Shown: positions 36,518-44,643, counted from the first letter of the stretch. The stretch is DNA of 64,000 bases from Flagellimonas chongwuensis (GCF_013376415.1 NZ_WYET01000009.1:1-64000), one strand, 5' to 3'. Program-made: numbers and translations. Notes: generated from the letters alone by a model not told the origin.

Positions 36518-37339
36518 ATGAATACCAAAGTTCTTTTAACATTAGTCGTTTTGCTGACATCCTTTTACGGGCTTTCCCAACGGGGCGTTCGTATAGGTTA
36601 TGTGGATATGGAGTATATCCTTGAAAATGTGGAAGAGTACAGGGATGCCACTAAGCAGTTGAACGATAAGGCCCAAAAGTGGAAGCAGGAAATCGAACTG
36701 AAGCAAAGCGTTGTCGAACAAATGAAAAAAGATTTGATGGCGGAAAAAGTGCTCTTGACCGACGAACTGATTTTGGAGAGGGAAGAAGAGATACAGCTAT
36801 TGGAAAAGGAAATGTTGGATTACCAACAGAATCGTTTTGGACCGCAAGGAGATTTGGTCCTTCAAAAACAACTGTTGATACAGCCCATCCAGGACCAAGT
36901 GTTCAACGAAGTACAAAAAATCGGAGCCAATAAAAGATACGATTTTATTTTTGATAAATCCGCAGATGTTGTAATGTTGTACTCCGAAAAAAGACACGAC
37001 ATAAGTGACTTGGTTTTAAGGGAGATAGGACGCACCAGAAAAATAAGTGCTTCCAACAAAAAACAAGAGGAACAAAACCGTTTGGAACAGTTCCAAGAAG
37101 AGGAAGATCAAATAAGCGATGCACTAAGGGAAAGGCAAGAGCAAGCCGAGGAAGCCCTTGAAGAAAGAGAGAAGGCTGCCGATGAGCGCAGAGCTGAAAA
37201 GTTAAAAGAAAGGGAAGAACGCAAGAAAGCGTACGAAGAACGAAGGAGAAAATTATTGGAGGAGCGCGAAGCCCAGCGAAAAGCCAAATTGGAAGAGCGA
37301 AAAAAAGCGCAAGAACAACAAAAGGATTCAATAGGATAG
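36518..37339 (+). CDS. OmpH/Skp family periplasmic chaperone, long form
   Basis: A 273-residue OmpH/Skp-like protein. A signal peptide (VLLTLVVLLTSFYGLSQ) is followed by the family core RIGYVDMEYILENVEEY and a long coiled coil. The C-terminal 90 residues are an unusual Glu/Arg/Lys-rich helix (EERKKAYEERRRKLLEERE) absent from standard Skp, which is about 160 residues. Skp proteins escort unfolded outer-membrane proteins to BamA, whose gene is just upstream. A -7-like box TAATTTTG lies at 36475-36482. Confidence 0.88.
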   Translation: MNTKVLLTLVVLLTSFYGLSQRGVRIGYVDMEYILENVEEYRDATKQLNDKAQKWKQEIELKQSVVEQMKKDLMAEKVLLTDELILEREEEIQLLEKEMLDYQQNRFGPQGDLVLQKQLLIQPIQDQVFNEVQKIGANKRYDFIFDKSADVVMLYSEKRHDISDLVLREIGRTRKISASNKKQEEQNRLEQFQEEEDQISDALRERQEQAEEALEEREKAADERRAEKLKEREERKKAYEERRRKLLEEREAQRKAKLEERKKAQEQQKDSIG

Positions 37340-37388
37340 ATTATATTGAAACACTAAATTTAAAGTCAAAAAAGTAACGTTGAGAATC

Positions 37389-37898
37389 ATGAAAAATGTA
37401 AAAAGAATCGCTGTAGCCCTAGTATTGTTTGTTGCGGCTACTGGTTTTGTAAATGCTCAGAGCAAGATTGCACACATTAATGTACAGCAATTATTGTCTG
37501 ATATGCCGGAGATGAAGGCTGCACAAGCTGAATTGAAGAAATTACAAGAAACTTACAGAGCGGATATCCAAAGCTCTATGACCGAGCTTCAAAACAAGTA
37601 TACACAATACGAAAACGAAGCAACTTCCAAAACAAGGGAAGAAAACGAGCAAAGAGCTGTTGAACTACAAGGTTTTCAGCAAAATATCCAAGAGGCTGAA
37701 CAAGCTGCCATGCAGGAAATGCAAAAGAAACAACAAGAATTGTTTGCACCTATTTCTGAAAAGGCAAAAGCAGCAATCGAGAAAGTTGCAGCGGCAAAAG
37801 GTTACGATTATGTAATCGATGCAAGCCCAGGATTGAGCTTGATCGTATCCAAAGGTCCAGACCTTTTGGCAGATGTAAAAAAAGAGTTGGGTTTCTAA
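37389..37898 (+). CDS. OmpH/Skp family periplasmic chaperone
   Basis: A 169-residue Skp-like protein of standard length. Signal peptide MKNVKRIAVALVLFVAATGFVNAQ, then KIAHINVQQLLSDMPEMK, a coiled-coil tentacle region and the closing GYDYVIDASPGLSLIVSKGPDL strand typical of OmpH. The start is the ATG at 37389, three codons inside a TTG-started frame. Tandem paralogue of the longer gene upstream. It is followed by a terminator, ending the bamA-skp cluster. Confidence 0.92.
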   Translation: MKNVKRIAVALVLFVAATGFVNAQSKIAHINVQQLLSDMPEMKAAQAELKKLQETYRADIQSSMTELQNKYTQYENEATSKTREENEQRAVELQGFQQNIQEAEQAAMQEMQKKQQELFAPISEKAKAAIEKVAAAKGYDYVIDASPGLSLIVSKGPDLLADVKKELGF

Positions 37899-37925
37899 AC
37901 CTTGCCGTCAATAATATTTTATTTG

Positions 37926-37954
37926 AAAGCCGCTTTTTTTAAAGCGGTTTTTTT
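37926..37954 (+). terminator. Terminator after the second skp-like gene
   Basis: GCCGCTTT / AAAGCGGT stem with a 4-base T loop and a run of seven T. Confidence 0.8.
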
Positions 37955-37987
37955 ATGCCATAAAAATTTAAGCCACTATTTTTAAGC

Positions 37988-38767
37988 ATGCCAAAACCAA
38001 TAGGAATTTTTGACTCAGGGGTAGGGGGAACCTCCATTTGGAAAGAGGTGGCCAAGATGCTTCCTTACGAGAATACCATCTATTTGGCGGATAGTGCCAA
38101 TGCCCCGTATGGAGAAAAGTCAAAAGAAGAGATTTTAAGGCTCAGTATAAAGAATACGGAGTATTTGCTCAAGGAGGACTGTAAAATCATTGTAGTGGCC
38201 TGTAACACCGCCACAACAAATGCTATAGATCATCTTCGTTTGAATTTTGATGTGCCATTTATCGGAATAGAACCGGCAATTAAACCGGCGGCCCTCCAGA
38301 CCAAAACAAAAAAGGTTGGGGTGTTGGCGACCAAGGGAACCCTATCCAGCAGTTTGTTCCACAATACCTCCAAACTCTTTGCTGAGGGCATCACTGTCTT
38401 GGAGCAAGAAGGTAAGGGTTTGGTAGAGCTTATAGAAGCAGGTGAGATTGACTCCCAAGAGATGAGAAGCCTATTGGCAACATTCCTGAATCCAATGCTA
38501 AAGGAGAATATAGATTGTCTGGTGCTGGGGTGTACGCACTATCCCTACCTTATTCCAGTTCTGAAGGAAATATTGCCAAGCAATGTCAATATCATAGATT
38601 CCGGTGAAGCCGTGGCCCGTCAGACCAAAACGGTCTTGGAACGGAACAACTTACTAACTAAGGTCAATCATAGTCCTGAACATCTTTTTTACACCAATGC
38701 CGATGTAAAAGTTTTGAAAGATTTGGTCAACGACCCCACTGCTCAGATATCTTCTATGGATTTTTAA
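37988..38767 (+). CDS. murI: Glutamate racemase
   Basis: A 259-residue cofactor-free racemase supplying D-glutamate for peptidoglycan. The two catalytic cysteines lie in VACNTATTNA (Cys72) and LGCTHYPYL (Cys182). The N-terminal IGIFDSGVGGTSIWKE motif is present. Single gene after the skp terminator, convergent with folA (3 bp apart). Confidence 0.97.
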   Translation: MPKPIGIFDSGVGGTSIWKEVAKMLPYENTIYLADSANAPYGEKSKEEILRLSIKNTEYLLKEDCKIIVVACNTATTNAIDHLRLNFDVPFIGIEPAIKPAALQTKTKKVGVLATKGTLSSSLFHNTSKLFAEGITVLEQEGKGLVELIEAGEIDSQEMRSLLATFLNPMLKENIDCLVLGCTHYPYLIPVLKEILPSNVNIIDSGEAVARQTKTVLERNNLLTKVNHSPEHLFYTNADVKVLKDLVNDPTAQISSMDF

Positions 38768-38770
38768 ACC

Positions 38771-39262
38771 CTATTTTCTTTTGTAGGTGAGGTAGGTAAA
38801 ATCATATTCGTGCCTATCATCCTTTGGGTGATGTTCTTCTTTTACCAGTTTCCACTGTTCTTCATCAATCTCTGGAAAAAAGGCATCCGCTTCAAAAGTC
38901 CCATGAACCCTTGTCAATTCAATATCCGTGGCACGGTCCATGGATTGCTTGTAGATTTCTCCGCCCCCGATAATAAAAGCAGTCTCGTTGTCCTCTACCA
39001 GCGCAATTGCATCCGCCAATGAATGCACAATGGTGCAGGGGAACTTCGGATCATAGTCCTCGTCTCTGGTAATGGCAATATGGGTTCGGTTGGGCAAGGG
39101 TTTGGGAAAACTCTCCAAAGTTTTTCTGCCCATAATTATCTTGTGGCCCGAGGTCAGACTTTTAAAACGTTTAAAATCGTCCGGTAAATGCCACACCAAG
39201 TCGTTGTCCTTGCCAAGGGCATTGTTTTCGGCCGCGGCCGCAATAATGATCAATTTTCTCAT
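38771..39262 (-). CDS. folA: Dihydrofolate reductase
   Basis: A 163-residue DHFR that recycles dihydrofolate made by thymidylate synthase. It begins KLIIIAAAAENNALGKDNDLVWHLPDDFKRFK with the substrate-binding Asp in the LPDDF block, then GHKIIMGRKTLESFPKPLPNR, and FIIGGGEIYKQSM. Its start overlaps the stop of the upstream two-TM gene by 4 bases (ATGA type), indicating translational coupling. thyA lies about 4.6 kb upstream on the same strand with an accessory insert between. Confidence 0.97.
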   Translation of the reverse strand: MRKLIIIAAAAENNALGKDNDLVWHLPDDFKRFKSLTSGHKIIMGRKTLESFPKPLPNRTHIAITRDEDYDPKFPCTIVHSLADAIALVEDNETAFIIGGGEIYKQSMDRATDIELTRVHGTFEADAFFPEIDEEQWKLVKEEHHPKDDRHEYDFTYLTYKRK

Positions 39263-39651
39263 TGATCTTTTTTTTTATTGATTTTGGAAATGGGAAAATC
39301 TGTCTCAATTTCCTTTTGGATTTCGCCGATACGCTTTTTTTGAAGGTTCACCAATCGCTCGCGCTGCTGGCGTTCCCAATCCTGCCCCATAAATTTATGA
39401 GTGACAAAAACATTGAATGTATGCAGCGCGACCAAAAAAGCCCATGCCAATACGATCCAAATGGACCAATCGTAGGCTTCACCGTATTTAAGGACTTTGT
39501 TGGCCAGAATCAAAAAAATACTGCCGATCAAAAAAATCACGAAGTGCGAGAACAACTGTTTCTTTTGTTTGGTGCGCTTATGGGCATTCTCCAAAAGTTC
39601 GTGCTGCTGTAAATCTATTTCGGACGTCTTCTTTTTACCAAATGACAACAT
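39259..39651 (-). CDS. Two-TM domain-containing protein
   Basis: A 130-residue membrane protein with two hydrophobic helices (about 42-60 and 70-90: HFVIFLIGSIFLILANKVL; WSIWIVLAWAFLVALHTFNVF) and charged ends, matching the 2TM domain family (PF13239 type). I use the ATG at 39651 because the twenty residues before it in the longer frame are not family-like. A TATCTTTG box on the minus strand at 39672-39679 may drive it. It is coupled to folA through a 4-bp overlap. Function unknown. Confidence 0.8.
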   Translation of the reverse strand: MLSFGKKKTSEIDLQQHELLENAHKRTKQKKQLFSHFVIFLIGSIFLILANKVLKYGEAYDWSIWIVLAWAFLVALHTFNVFVTHKFMGQDWERQQRERLVNLQKKRIGEIQKEIETDFPISKINKKKDQ

Positions 39652-39671
39652 GGAATGGCTATCTTTATCAA

Positions 39672-39679
39672 CAAAGATA
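39672..39679 (-). promoter_or_regulatory. -7 box of the two-TM/folA operon
   Basis: TATCTTTG on the minus strand matches TAnnTTTG and lies 20 bp before the ATG at 39651, which implies a short leader. No convincing -33 TTTG at the right distance, so low confidence. Confidence 0.35.
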
Positions 39680-39705
39680 ATCGAATTGTATCCAAAAATC
39701 CCGAC

Positions 39706-40800
39706 ATGCAAAACCTAAGAAAAAAATTTCCAGTACTCAATCATTGTGTTTATGCCAATACTGCGTCCGCAGGACTGTTGAGCGAAGATTTGATGGAGTG
39801 GCGCCAAGGACACGATCTTGACTTTTTGATTGGCGGAAGTGAAATGAAGAACAAGGGCTTTGCCCATATGCCCGAAATAAAGAAGACGGTTGGGAAGTTT
39901 TTTAACTGCAAGCCCGAGAATGTGGCCTTGGTGCCCAATTTTACGCTGGGGTTCAATTTGTTGCTGGAGGGGTTGCCAAAGGATAAAAAAGTATTGCTCG
40001 TAAATAAGGACTATCCAAGTGTCAACTGGCCGTTCGAGACCAGAGGGTTTGAACTTGACCATGTGGATGCCGATGAGCATATGGAGGAGAACATCCATCT
40101 CAAGGTCAAGAAGGGCGATATTGATATTCTCGCGCTCAGTTTGGTGCAATGGGTAGATGGGGTCCGTATTGATTTTGATTTTCTGAAAGATTTGAAAAAG
40201 GAGTTTCCCGACCTGATGATTCTTGCCGATGGCACACAATTCTGCGGGACGGAGCCGTTCGATTTTGAAGCATCCGGTATCGATATTTTGGGGGCCAGTG
40301 CCTATAAATGGATGTTGGCCGGCTACGGTAACGGATTTTTCTTGGTAAAGGATGCCGTAATGGACCAGTTTGAGCTTAGGGGCATCGGTAATGGTTCCGT
40401 AAACAACGATGCTTCCAAACGGAACAGTATTACGTTCTGTAAATTCTTGGAACCTGGTCATTTGGATTCACTGAATTTCGGGAGTCTTGAGTTTGCCGTT
40501 AAATTTTTGGATGATATAGGCTTGGAAAATGTACAGGCACAACTGCAAAAACTATCAAAAAAGGCAATGTCGGCTTTTACCGAGCTTGATTTACTGGAGC
40601 CTTCGGTAACTAAAAGAAAACAGCACAGTACCATATTCAATATTAAGGGAGACGATAAGCTGTTCAATAGGCTAACAGAGGAAAATGTGGTGGCTTCACC
40701 ACGTGGGGGAGGCATCCGTTTGAGCTTTCATTTTTACAATACCGAGGAGGAAATAGATGTGATAGCGACACTTATAAAACGCTGGGCATCAAAATCATAA
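39706..40800 (+). CDS. Aminotransferase class V-fold PLP-dependent enzyme
   Basis: A 364-residue PLP enzyme related to cysteine desulfurases and isopenicillin N epimerases. The cofactor Lys lies in GASAYKWMLAGYGNGF; ILADGTQFCGTEPFDF carries the PLP-binding Asp. Early motif FPVLNHCVYANTASAGLLS. Substrate unknown. An in-frame ATG 17 codons upstream exists, but the one at 39706 starts at the family's usual N-terminus and leaves room for divergent promoters with the two-TM gene. Confidence 0.85.
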   Translation: MQNLRKKFPVLNHCVYANTASAGLLSEDLMEWRQGHDLDFLIGGSEMKNKGFAHMPEIKKTVGKFFNCKPENVALVPNFTLGFNLLLEGLPKDKKVLLVNKDYPSVNWPFETRGFELDHVDADEHMEENIHLKVKKGDIDILALSLVQWVDGVRIDFDFLKDLKKEFPDLMILADGTQFCGTEPFDFEASGIDILGASAYKWMLAGYGNGFFLVKDAVMDQFELRGIGNGSVNNDASKRNSITFCKFLEPGHLDSLNFGSLEFAVKFLDDIGLENVQAQLQKLSKKAMSAFTELDLLEPSVTKRKQHSTIFNIKGDDKLFNRLTEENVVASPRGGGIRLSFHFYNTEEEIDVIATLIKRWASKS

Positions 40801-40941
40801 TTGGTAAAAAACGCCGATCTAATTTGCTAAAAGTAAGATTGCGGTTAGGTGGATTTTATCAAATTGATAAATCGGTTCTAACTAATTGTAAATAAATGGT
40901 TTTATGTATTGTTTTGTATTGAAATTAAAAATTTCGGTACC

Positions 40942-41238
40942 ATGGCAATTAAAAAACAATACCTGAAGAGCAAGCCTGTTTGCAAAGTAACTTTTACAGT
41001 TCCTGCAGATGAGGCAGAGACCGTTGCAGTAGTTGGCGATTTCAATAAGTGGAATCCCAAAAAGAGCGGCTTAAAGAAATTAAAGAACGGAACCTTTAAG
41101 GGTACGTTCGAACTACCTGTGGAGAACAGCTACGAGTTTAGATATTTGATAGACGGCAACTATACCAACGATGGTGAGGCCGATCGTTACCAATGGAACG
41201 ATTATGCTGGAACCGAAAATGCCGTATTGGAGGTTTAA
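40942..41238 (+). CDS. Isoamylase early-set (CBM48-like) domain protein
   Basis: A 98-residue single-domain protein. TVAVVGDFNKWNPKKSGLKKL and the following YEFRYLIDG are the hallmarks of the glycogen-binding fold of AMPK beta subunits and isoamylases. No catalytic domain is attached. It probably binds alpha-glucan or acts as a small scaffold; this is inference. The start is the ATG at 40942. Ends in a strong terminator. Confidence 0.88.
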   Translation: MAIKKQYLKSKPVCKVTFTVPADEAETVAVVGDFNKWNPKKSGLKKLKNGTFKGTFELPVENSYEFRYLIDGNYTNDGEADRYQWNDYAGTENAVLEV

Positions 41239-41247
41239 AAACATTAT

Positions 41248-41287
41248 CCGCCATCAGTTTGCCCCAAAGCTGATGGCGGTTTTATTT
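41248..41287 (+). terminator. Terminator after the CBM48-like gene
   Basis: A perfect 10-bp stem CCGCCATCAG / CTGATGGCGG followed by TTTTATTTG. Confidence 0.85.
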
Positions 41288-41333
41288 GTTGAGGTTGTCC
41301 GTATTCTTTAAATCGATGGGAGTCTGATCAATA

Positions 41334-41759
41334 TTATTTGGTCCAGTAATCCACAACAGTTACATCGGCAATATGCGGGCCTGCAATGTCTCCAAAAGCC
41401 ACATGGTCGGGGTGGGTAAGGTAAGTGTCGCGATCAGCTTCGCTATCAAACGTCAAAAAGTAACAATGGGTAAGTCCTTTGTTCAAATTCTCTGGGCTGT
41501 TGTTCATGCCCCACTCGTATCCTTTTATTTCCGAAATTTTTGATGGCAGGGCATTGAAAGCCTCTTCCACTTGTTGTATTTCTTCTTCGGATGAGGTCTC
41601 CTTAAATTTGAACAATACTACGTGGCGCAATTTTGGTGAATCGATGGCTTCGGTTTCTTTCACGGTCTTTTCTTCTTCTTTTTCGGTGGTTTCTTTTTTG
41701 GCTTGCTCGCCACAACTGGCAAATAATAGTGCGGCGAATAGGGTGATGATGGGTTTCAT
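41334..41759 (-). CDS. Dabb-domain lipoprotein
   Basis: A 141-residue lipoprotein: LLFASC with lipidated Cys16, a Lys/Glu-rich linker (KKETTEKEEEKTVKETE), then a stress-responsive A/B barrel (Dabb) domain (about 45-140: LRHVVLFKFKETSSEEEIQQVEEAF, and the closing HPDHVAFGDIAGPHIADVTVVDYW). Dabb domains dimerise into ferredoxin-like barrels; some are enzymes. Role unknown. It follows the XRE regulator gene on the same strand after 18 bp. Confidence 0.82.
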   Translation of the reverse strand: MKPIITLFAALLFASCGEQAKKETTEKEEEKTVKETEAIDSPKLRHVVLFKFKETSSEEEIQQVEEAFNALPSKISEIKGYEWGMNNSPENLNKGLTHCYFLTFDSEADRDTYLTHPDHVAFGDIAGPHIADVTVVDYWTK

Positions 41760-41777
41760 GGGTTTGATTTTTTAGAA

Positions 41778-41996
41778 TTAAAACTTGAACAGTTCTATAA
41801 ACTCAATTTCAAGTGCAGTTGCAATTGTGTATAACGTGTAAGTGTTCGCTGAAACTTTGTGGTTTTCGATGAGTTCGATATGTTGTTTGTCGCGACCGCA
41901 TAATCTTCCCAACTCAGCTTGAGAAATGTTTTTGTCCTTTCTGAGCTGTTTGATTCGATTCCCGATTTTTATTGATAATTCCTGCTTTGTCAACAT
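41778..41996 (-). CDS. XRE family helix-turn-helix regulator
   Basis: A 72-residue protein that is essentially one HTH domain: IGNRIKQLRKDKNISQAELGRLCGRDKQHIELIENH. Such small regulators usually repress their own promoter. Two similar 18-bp sites (GTCA-N10-TGAC) lie between it and the divergent small gene at 42108, which fits. It begins the accessory stretch between folA and thyA and may be co-transcribed with the Dabb lipoprotein. Confidence 0.88.
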   Translation of the reverse strand: MLTKQELSIKIGNRIKQLRKDKNISQAELGRLCGRDKQHIELIENHKVSANTYTLYTIATALEIEFIELFKF

Positions 41997-42044
41997 TGAA
42001 TGCGTCCTAACAAAACAAAATTGACCAGATAAAATAAAAGAATC

Positions 42045-42062
42045 GTCATAGTATATTATGAC
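42045..42062. promoter_or_regulatory. XRE operator candidate 1
   Basis: GTCATAGTATATTATGAC, an inverted repeat (GTCATA/TATGAC), 49 bp before the XRE start codon. Shares GTCA-N10-TGAC with the second site. Confidence 0.5.
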
Positions 42063-42088
42063 AAATTAAAATTATCAACTACTTTAGG

Positions 42089-42106
42089 GTCATATTTTCT
42101 TGTGAC
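42089..42106. promoter_or_regulatory. XRE operator candidate 2
   Basis: GTCATATTTTCTTGTGAC, same GTCA-N10-TGAC frame as site 1, spaced 44 bp from it (about four helical turns) and ending one base before the ATG at 42108. Confidence 0.45.
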
Positions 42107-42107
42107 A

Positions 42108-42311
42108 ATGAAGGATTTTGATAAAAATACTAGGGTTATATTTTTTTCTGAATTGTTTGAAGATGCCTACGCCTCTCCTGCGGAACTGGCCGAGGTTTTG
42201 GACTTAGGTATTGAAATGCTTTTTTATGTGGAGGGGGACGCTTTTTCCAGAGATGATATTAGAAATGTGGTTACCGCTTTAAGAAAGATAACTTTGGAGC
42301 TAAGAAAATGA
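42108..42311 (+). CDS. Small acidic protein of unknown function
   Basis: A 67-residue protein, rich in Glu/Asp and Phe (KDFDKNTRVIFFSELFEDAYA...). I do not recognise it. It has no signal peptide or membrane helix. It is divergent from the XRE regulator and its start lies against a candidate operator, so it is likely controlled by that regulator. A toxin-antitoxin or phage-like pair is possible but unproven. The ATG at 42108 is preferred over a GTG at 42102 that lies within the operator. Confidence 0.5.
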   Translation: MKDFDKNTRVIFFSELFEDAYASPAELAEVLDLGIEMLFYVEGDAFSRDDIRNVVTALRKITLELRK

Positions 42312-42344
42312 TTTCTCCGAAAATTATTATTTCAAGTCTATTTC

Positions 42345-42425
42345 TGGTGCGAGCGTTACGCTCGTTCCATTATTGAATTAGTAAGGTTGTGGGAAGTTGT
42401 ACTGGTCACGAGCCAAGAGGCTTGC
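42345..42425. repeat. Short GC-rich hairpins, possible mobile-element relic
   Basis: CGAGCG TTA CGCTCG (42350-42364) and AGCC AAGA GGCT (42411-42422) form two hairpins in an otherwise AT-rich gap between the small ORF and the HNH gene. The gap 42312-42461 holds no gene. It may be a terminator pair or the remains of an element end. Confidence 0.35.
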
Positions 42426-42461
42426 GCTAGCTGGAGATTTAACCTAGTTAGGAATTAAAGT

Positions 42462-43205
42462 TTAGTGAGAGTTATTAGCTGTCTTATTTATGAGAGTTTT
42501 TAATTCGATAATACTTAAGGTGGTTAGTTCACGATGTAACATTCTATGGCAATTCGCACAAACCAAGGCTAAATCGCTCATATTCGTAATTGTTTCCGCT
42601 TCTATTTCGGATAAAGGTGTTTTGTGATGGCATTCCATAAATCTTTTTCCCAATTCACCATACATATTGAAGAAATCAAATCCACATATCTCACAATCTA
42701 GTTTCCCATGTTTTTTTAAATAGCCATCTTTTTTTCTTTTGTTAAGTTTTGAATTACGCTCTCTATATTTATGTAATTTATAAATTACTTTGCCTTCTTT
42801 TACTTTTGGTTCGTCATCTTCCTCATCATTGTCAATTCTATTCAAGTTTTTAGTCAATTCTGAGTTGGAAATGGTATTTTTTATTTGATTAGCAATCCCA
42901 TGTAATCTCTTTACATCATTTTTGAATTCAAAGAAAATTTCTTCATCCAATTTACTGTATCTATCCATTCCTTTGCCCTCATATTCTGGATCAATTGCCT
43001 TAAAGTTGTTTAGCTTCATGGACACGCCATTTGGATTTCTGAACTTTAAGTTGTCAATTCTTTCTTTATGAATGGGAAGCTTGTTCAGTATTTCAGAGAC
43101 TGCTATTACTTTGGGATTTTTACTGTCCATTTCTCTTGACTCTATATTATGATATAGGTCGAGAGCGAGAATGATTTCATCCCGATGCCATTTAGGAGGT
43201 TTCAT
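42462..43205 (-). CDS. HNH endonuclease, McrA-like
   Basis: A 247-residue protein with a C-terminal HNH nuclease: C171-x-x-C174, the catalytic pair in MECHHKTPL (His193-His194), and C216-x-x-C219-H220-x3-H224, a zinc-bound beta-beta-alpha-metal fold. The N-terminal 100 residues (KWHRDEIILALDLYHN...FRNPNGVSMKLNNFKAIDPEY) match a domain that precedes HNH in some modification-dependent (type IV) restriction proteins. A role in cutting modified or foreign DNA is therefore plausible but inferred. No methylase is nearby. The gene is more AT-rich than its neighbours, which suggests acquisition. Confidence 0.8.
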   Translation of the reverse strand: MKPPKWHRDEIILALDLYHNIESREMDSKNPKVIAVSEILNKLPIHKERIDNLKFRNPNGVSMKLNNFKAIDPEYEGKGMDRYSKLDEEIFFEFKNDVKRLHGIANQIKNTISNSELTKNLNRIDNDEEDDEPKVKEGKVIYKLHKYRERNSKLNKRKKDGYLKKHGKLDCEICGFDFFNMYGELGKRFMECHHKTPLSEIEAETITNMSDLALVCANCHRMLHRELTTLSIIELKTLINKTANNSH

Positions 43206-43281
43206 ATGAGGTTTTATATATAACCCAAATTACTAAAAGTAATTCTAGCTATGTCCTCAAATCTATGAAAAACTAATAAAC

Positions 43282-43346
43282 ACTATGAGTTCAATATCGC
43301 AACCACTCCTTTGAGATGCGGATGTGGGCAGTAGTTCAGAATCTAT
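43282..43346 (-). pseudogene. Relic of a thyA 3' end
   Basis: On the minus strand this stretch encodes ILNYCPHPHLKGVVA, against [15 protein letters not shown] at the end of the intact thyA about 0.5 kb away: 12 of 15 residues agree. The relic has no upstream thyA sequence that I can follow with confidence, and in-frame stops come just before it. It looks like the scar of an insertion at the thyA end, or of recombination with another species' thyA. The remaining stretch 43206-43502 shows no gene. Confidence 0.65.
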
Positions 43347-43502
43347 TCAGCCAAAATTGTCAACCATCATGTCAAATGCGCATTATAATACAGGCATATT
43401 TGATTATTTTAGAATCTGTATTGATACTGTATGAATGGAATTTTACAGTAAACATTAAATGCTGCAATTGTTTTTCTCTTGTCCAAACACTTGACTTTGT
43501 CA

Positions 43503-43709
43503 TTATTTAATTTGGCTTATTTTTAGGTTATGAACTTGGTAATCACATATTAATTCATTCAAAAGACTTTTTGTTATATCAGAGCCTCCAGGTAATATAT
43601 GCATGAAAATCTCAACTCTGTCATCCGCAGTAAGGGTGTTCAGCTTTTCGTCATCACGAAAGAATTGCATAAACACTTTTCGTGTCATTTCTTTATATTC
43701 ACATTTCAT
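43503..43709 (-). CDS. Small hypothetical protein
   Basis: A 68-residue frame starting at the ATG at 43709 (MKCEYKEMTRKVFMQFFRDD). It has no recognised domain. It lies between the thyA relic and the intact thyA, so it belongs to the inserted segment. Composition is plausible for a protein, but with no family and no clear upstream signal its reality is uncertain. Confidence 0.4.
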   Translation of the reverse strand: MKCEYKEMTRKVFMQFFRDDEKLNTLTADDRVEIFMHILPGGSDITKSLLNELICDYQVHNLKISQIK

Positions 43710-43818
43710 CAGTTGTAAAGGATTTCAGTTTAAACCAAACTGTATTTTTCAATAATTAAGAATCAATAGTGCATTAATGCAAGTTAATTGTGTCTTTTCA
43801 ACTTACTTCCCATTAAAT

Positions 43819-44643
43819 TCAAACCGCTACAACCCCCTTAATATGCGGATGCGGGTCGTAGTTCAATAGCTCAAAATCATCAAAGGTAAAGTCAAAAATA
43901 TCCTTTACTTCGGGGTTCAATTTCATGGTAGGCAAGGGTCGCGGGTCTCTGCTCAATTGCAGTTCCACCTGCTCCATATGGTTGTTGTAGATATGGGCAT
44001 CACCAAAGGTGTGGATAAAGTCGCCAGGTTGGTAGCCACAAACCTGTGCCATCATCATAGTAAACAGGGCATAGGAAGCAATGTTGAACGGCACCCCTAA
44101 AAAGATGTCCGCACTACGCTGATACAATTGGCAAGAAAGTTTGCCGTCCGCCACATAAAACTGGAAAAAAGCATGGCAGGGTGGGAGTGCGGCCTTACCG
44201 TTGGCCACATTTTCCGAAAAAGATACCGAAGTGTCCGGCATAACGCTAGGGTTCCAAGCGGAAACCAGCATTCTACGGCTGTTGGGATTGTTCTTCAAGG
44301 TCTCGATAACCTCCTTGATCTGATCGATTTCCTCGCTGTTCCAATTGCGCCATTGGTGTCCGTACACAGGACCAAGATTGCCGTTGTCGTCGGCCCATTC
44401 GTTCCAGATACGCACGCCGTTCTCCTGCAAATAGGCAATATTGGTGTCCCCTTTCAAAAACCACAACAATTCATGTACAATGGATTTGAGGTGCAATTTT
44501 TTGGTGGTCACCATCGGGAATCCCTCGGATAGGTCGAATCGCATCTGGTAACCAAAAACGCTCAAGGTTCCTGTTCCTGTACGGTCTCCTTTTTGGTTTC
44601 CGTGCTCCAATACGTGTTTTAGAAGGTCGTGGTACTGTTTCAT
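43819..44643 (-). CDS. thyA: Thymidylate synthase
   Basis: A 274-residue ThyA that makes dTMP from dUMP using methylene-tetrahydrofolate. The nucleophile Cys156 is in [13 protein letters not shown]. Other signatures are [12 protein letters not shown], the [10 protein letters not shown] phosphate-binding block, and the C-terminal [13 protein letters not shown]. It works with FolA, whose gene lies downstream on the same strand, now separated by the accessory segment. Confidence 0.98.
   Translation of the reverse strand: MKQYHDLLKHVLEHGNQKGDRTGTGTLSVFGYQMRFDLSEGFPMVTTKKLHLKSIVHELLWFLKGDTNIAYLQENGVRIWNEWADDNGNLGPVYGHQWRNWNSEEIDQIKEVIETLKNNPNSRRMLVSAWNPSVMPDTSVSFSENVANGKAALPPCHAFFQFYVADGKLSCQLYQRSADIFLGVPFNIASYALFTMMMAQVCGYQPGDFIHTFGDAHIYNNHMEQVELQLSRDPRPLPTMKLNPEVKDIFDFTFDDFELLNYDPHPHIKGVVAV

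Noticed and set aside
39715..40461. A 248-residue minus-strand frame inside the class V aminotransferase gene
   Set aside because: The plus-strand protein has clear PLP-enzyme motifs; the antisense frame shows none.
43316..43510. A 64-residue plus-strand frame
   Set aside because: It runs antisense to the thyA relic, has odd composition and no recognisable content.
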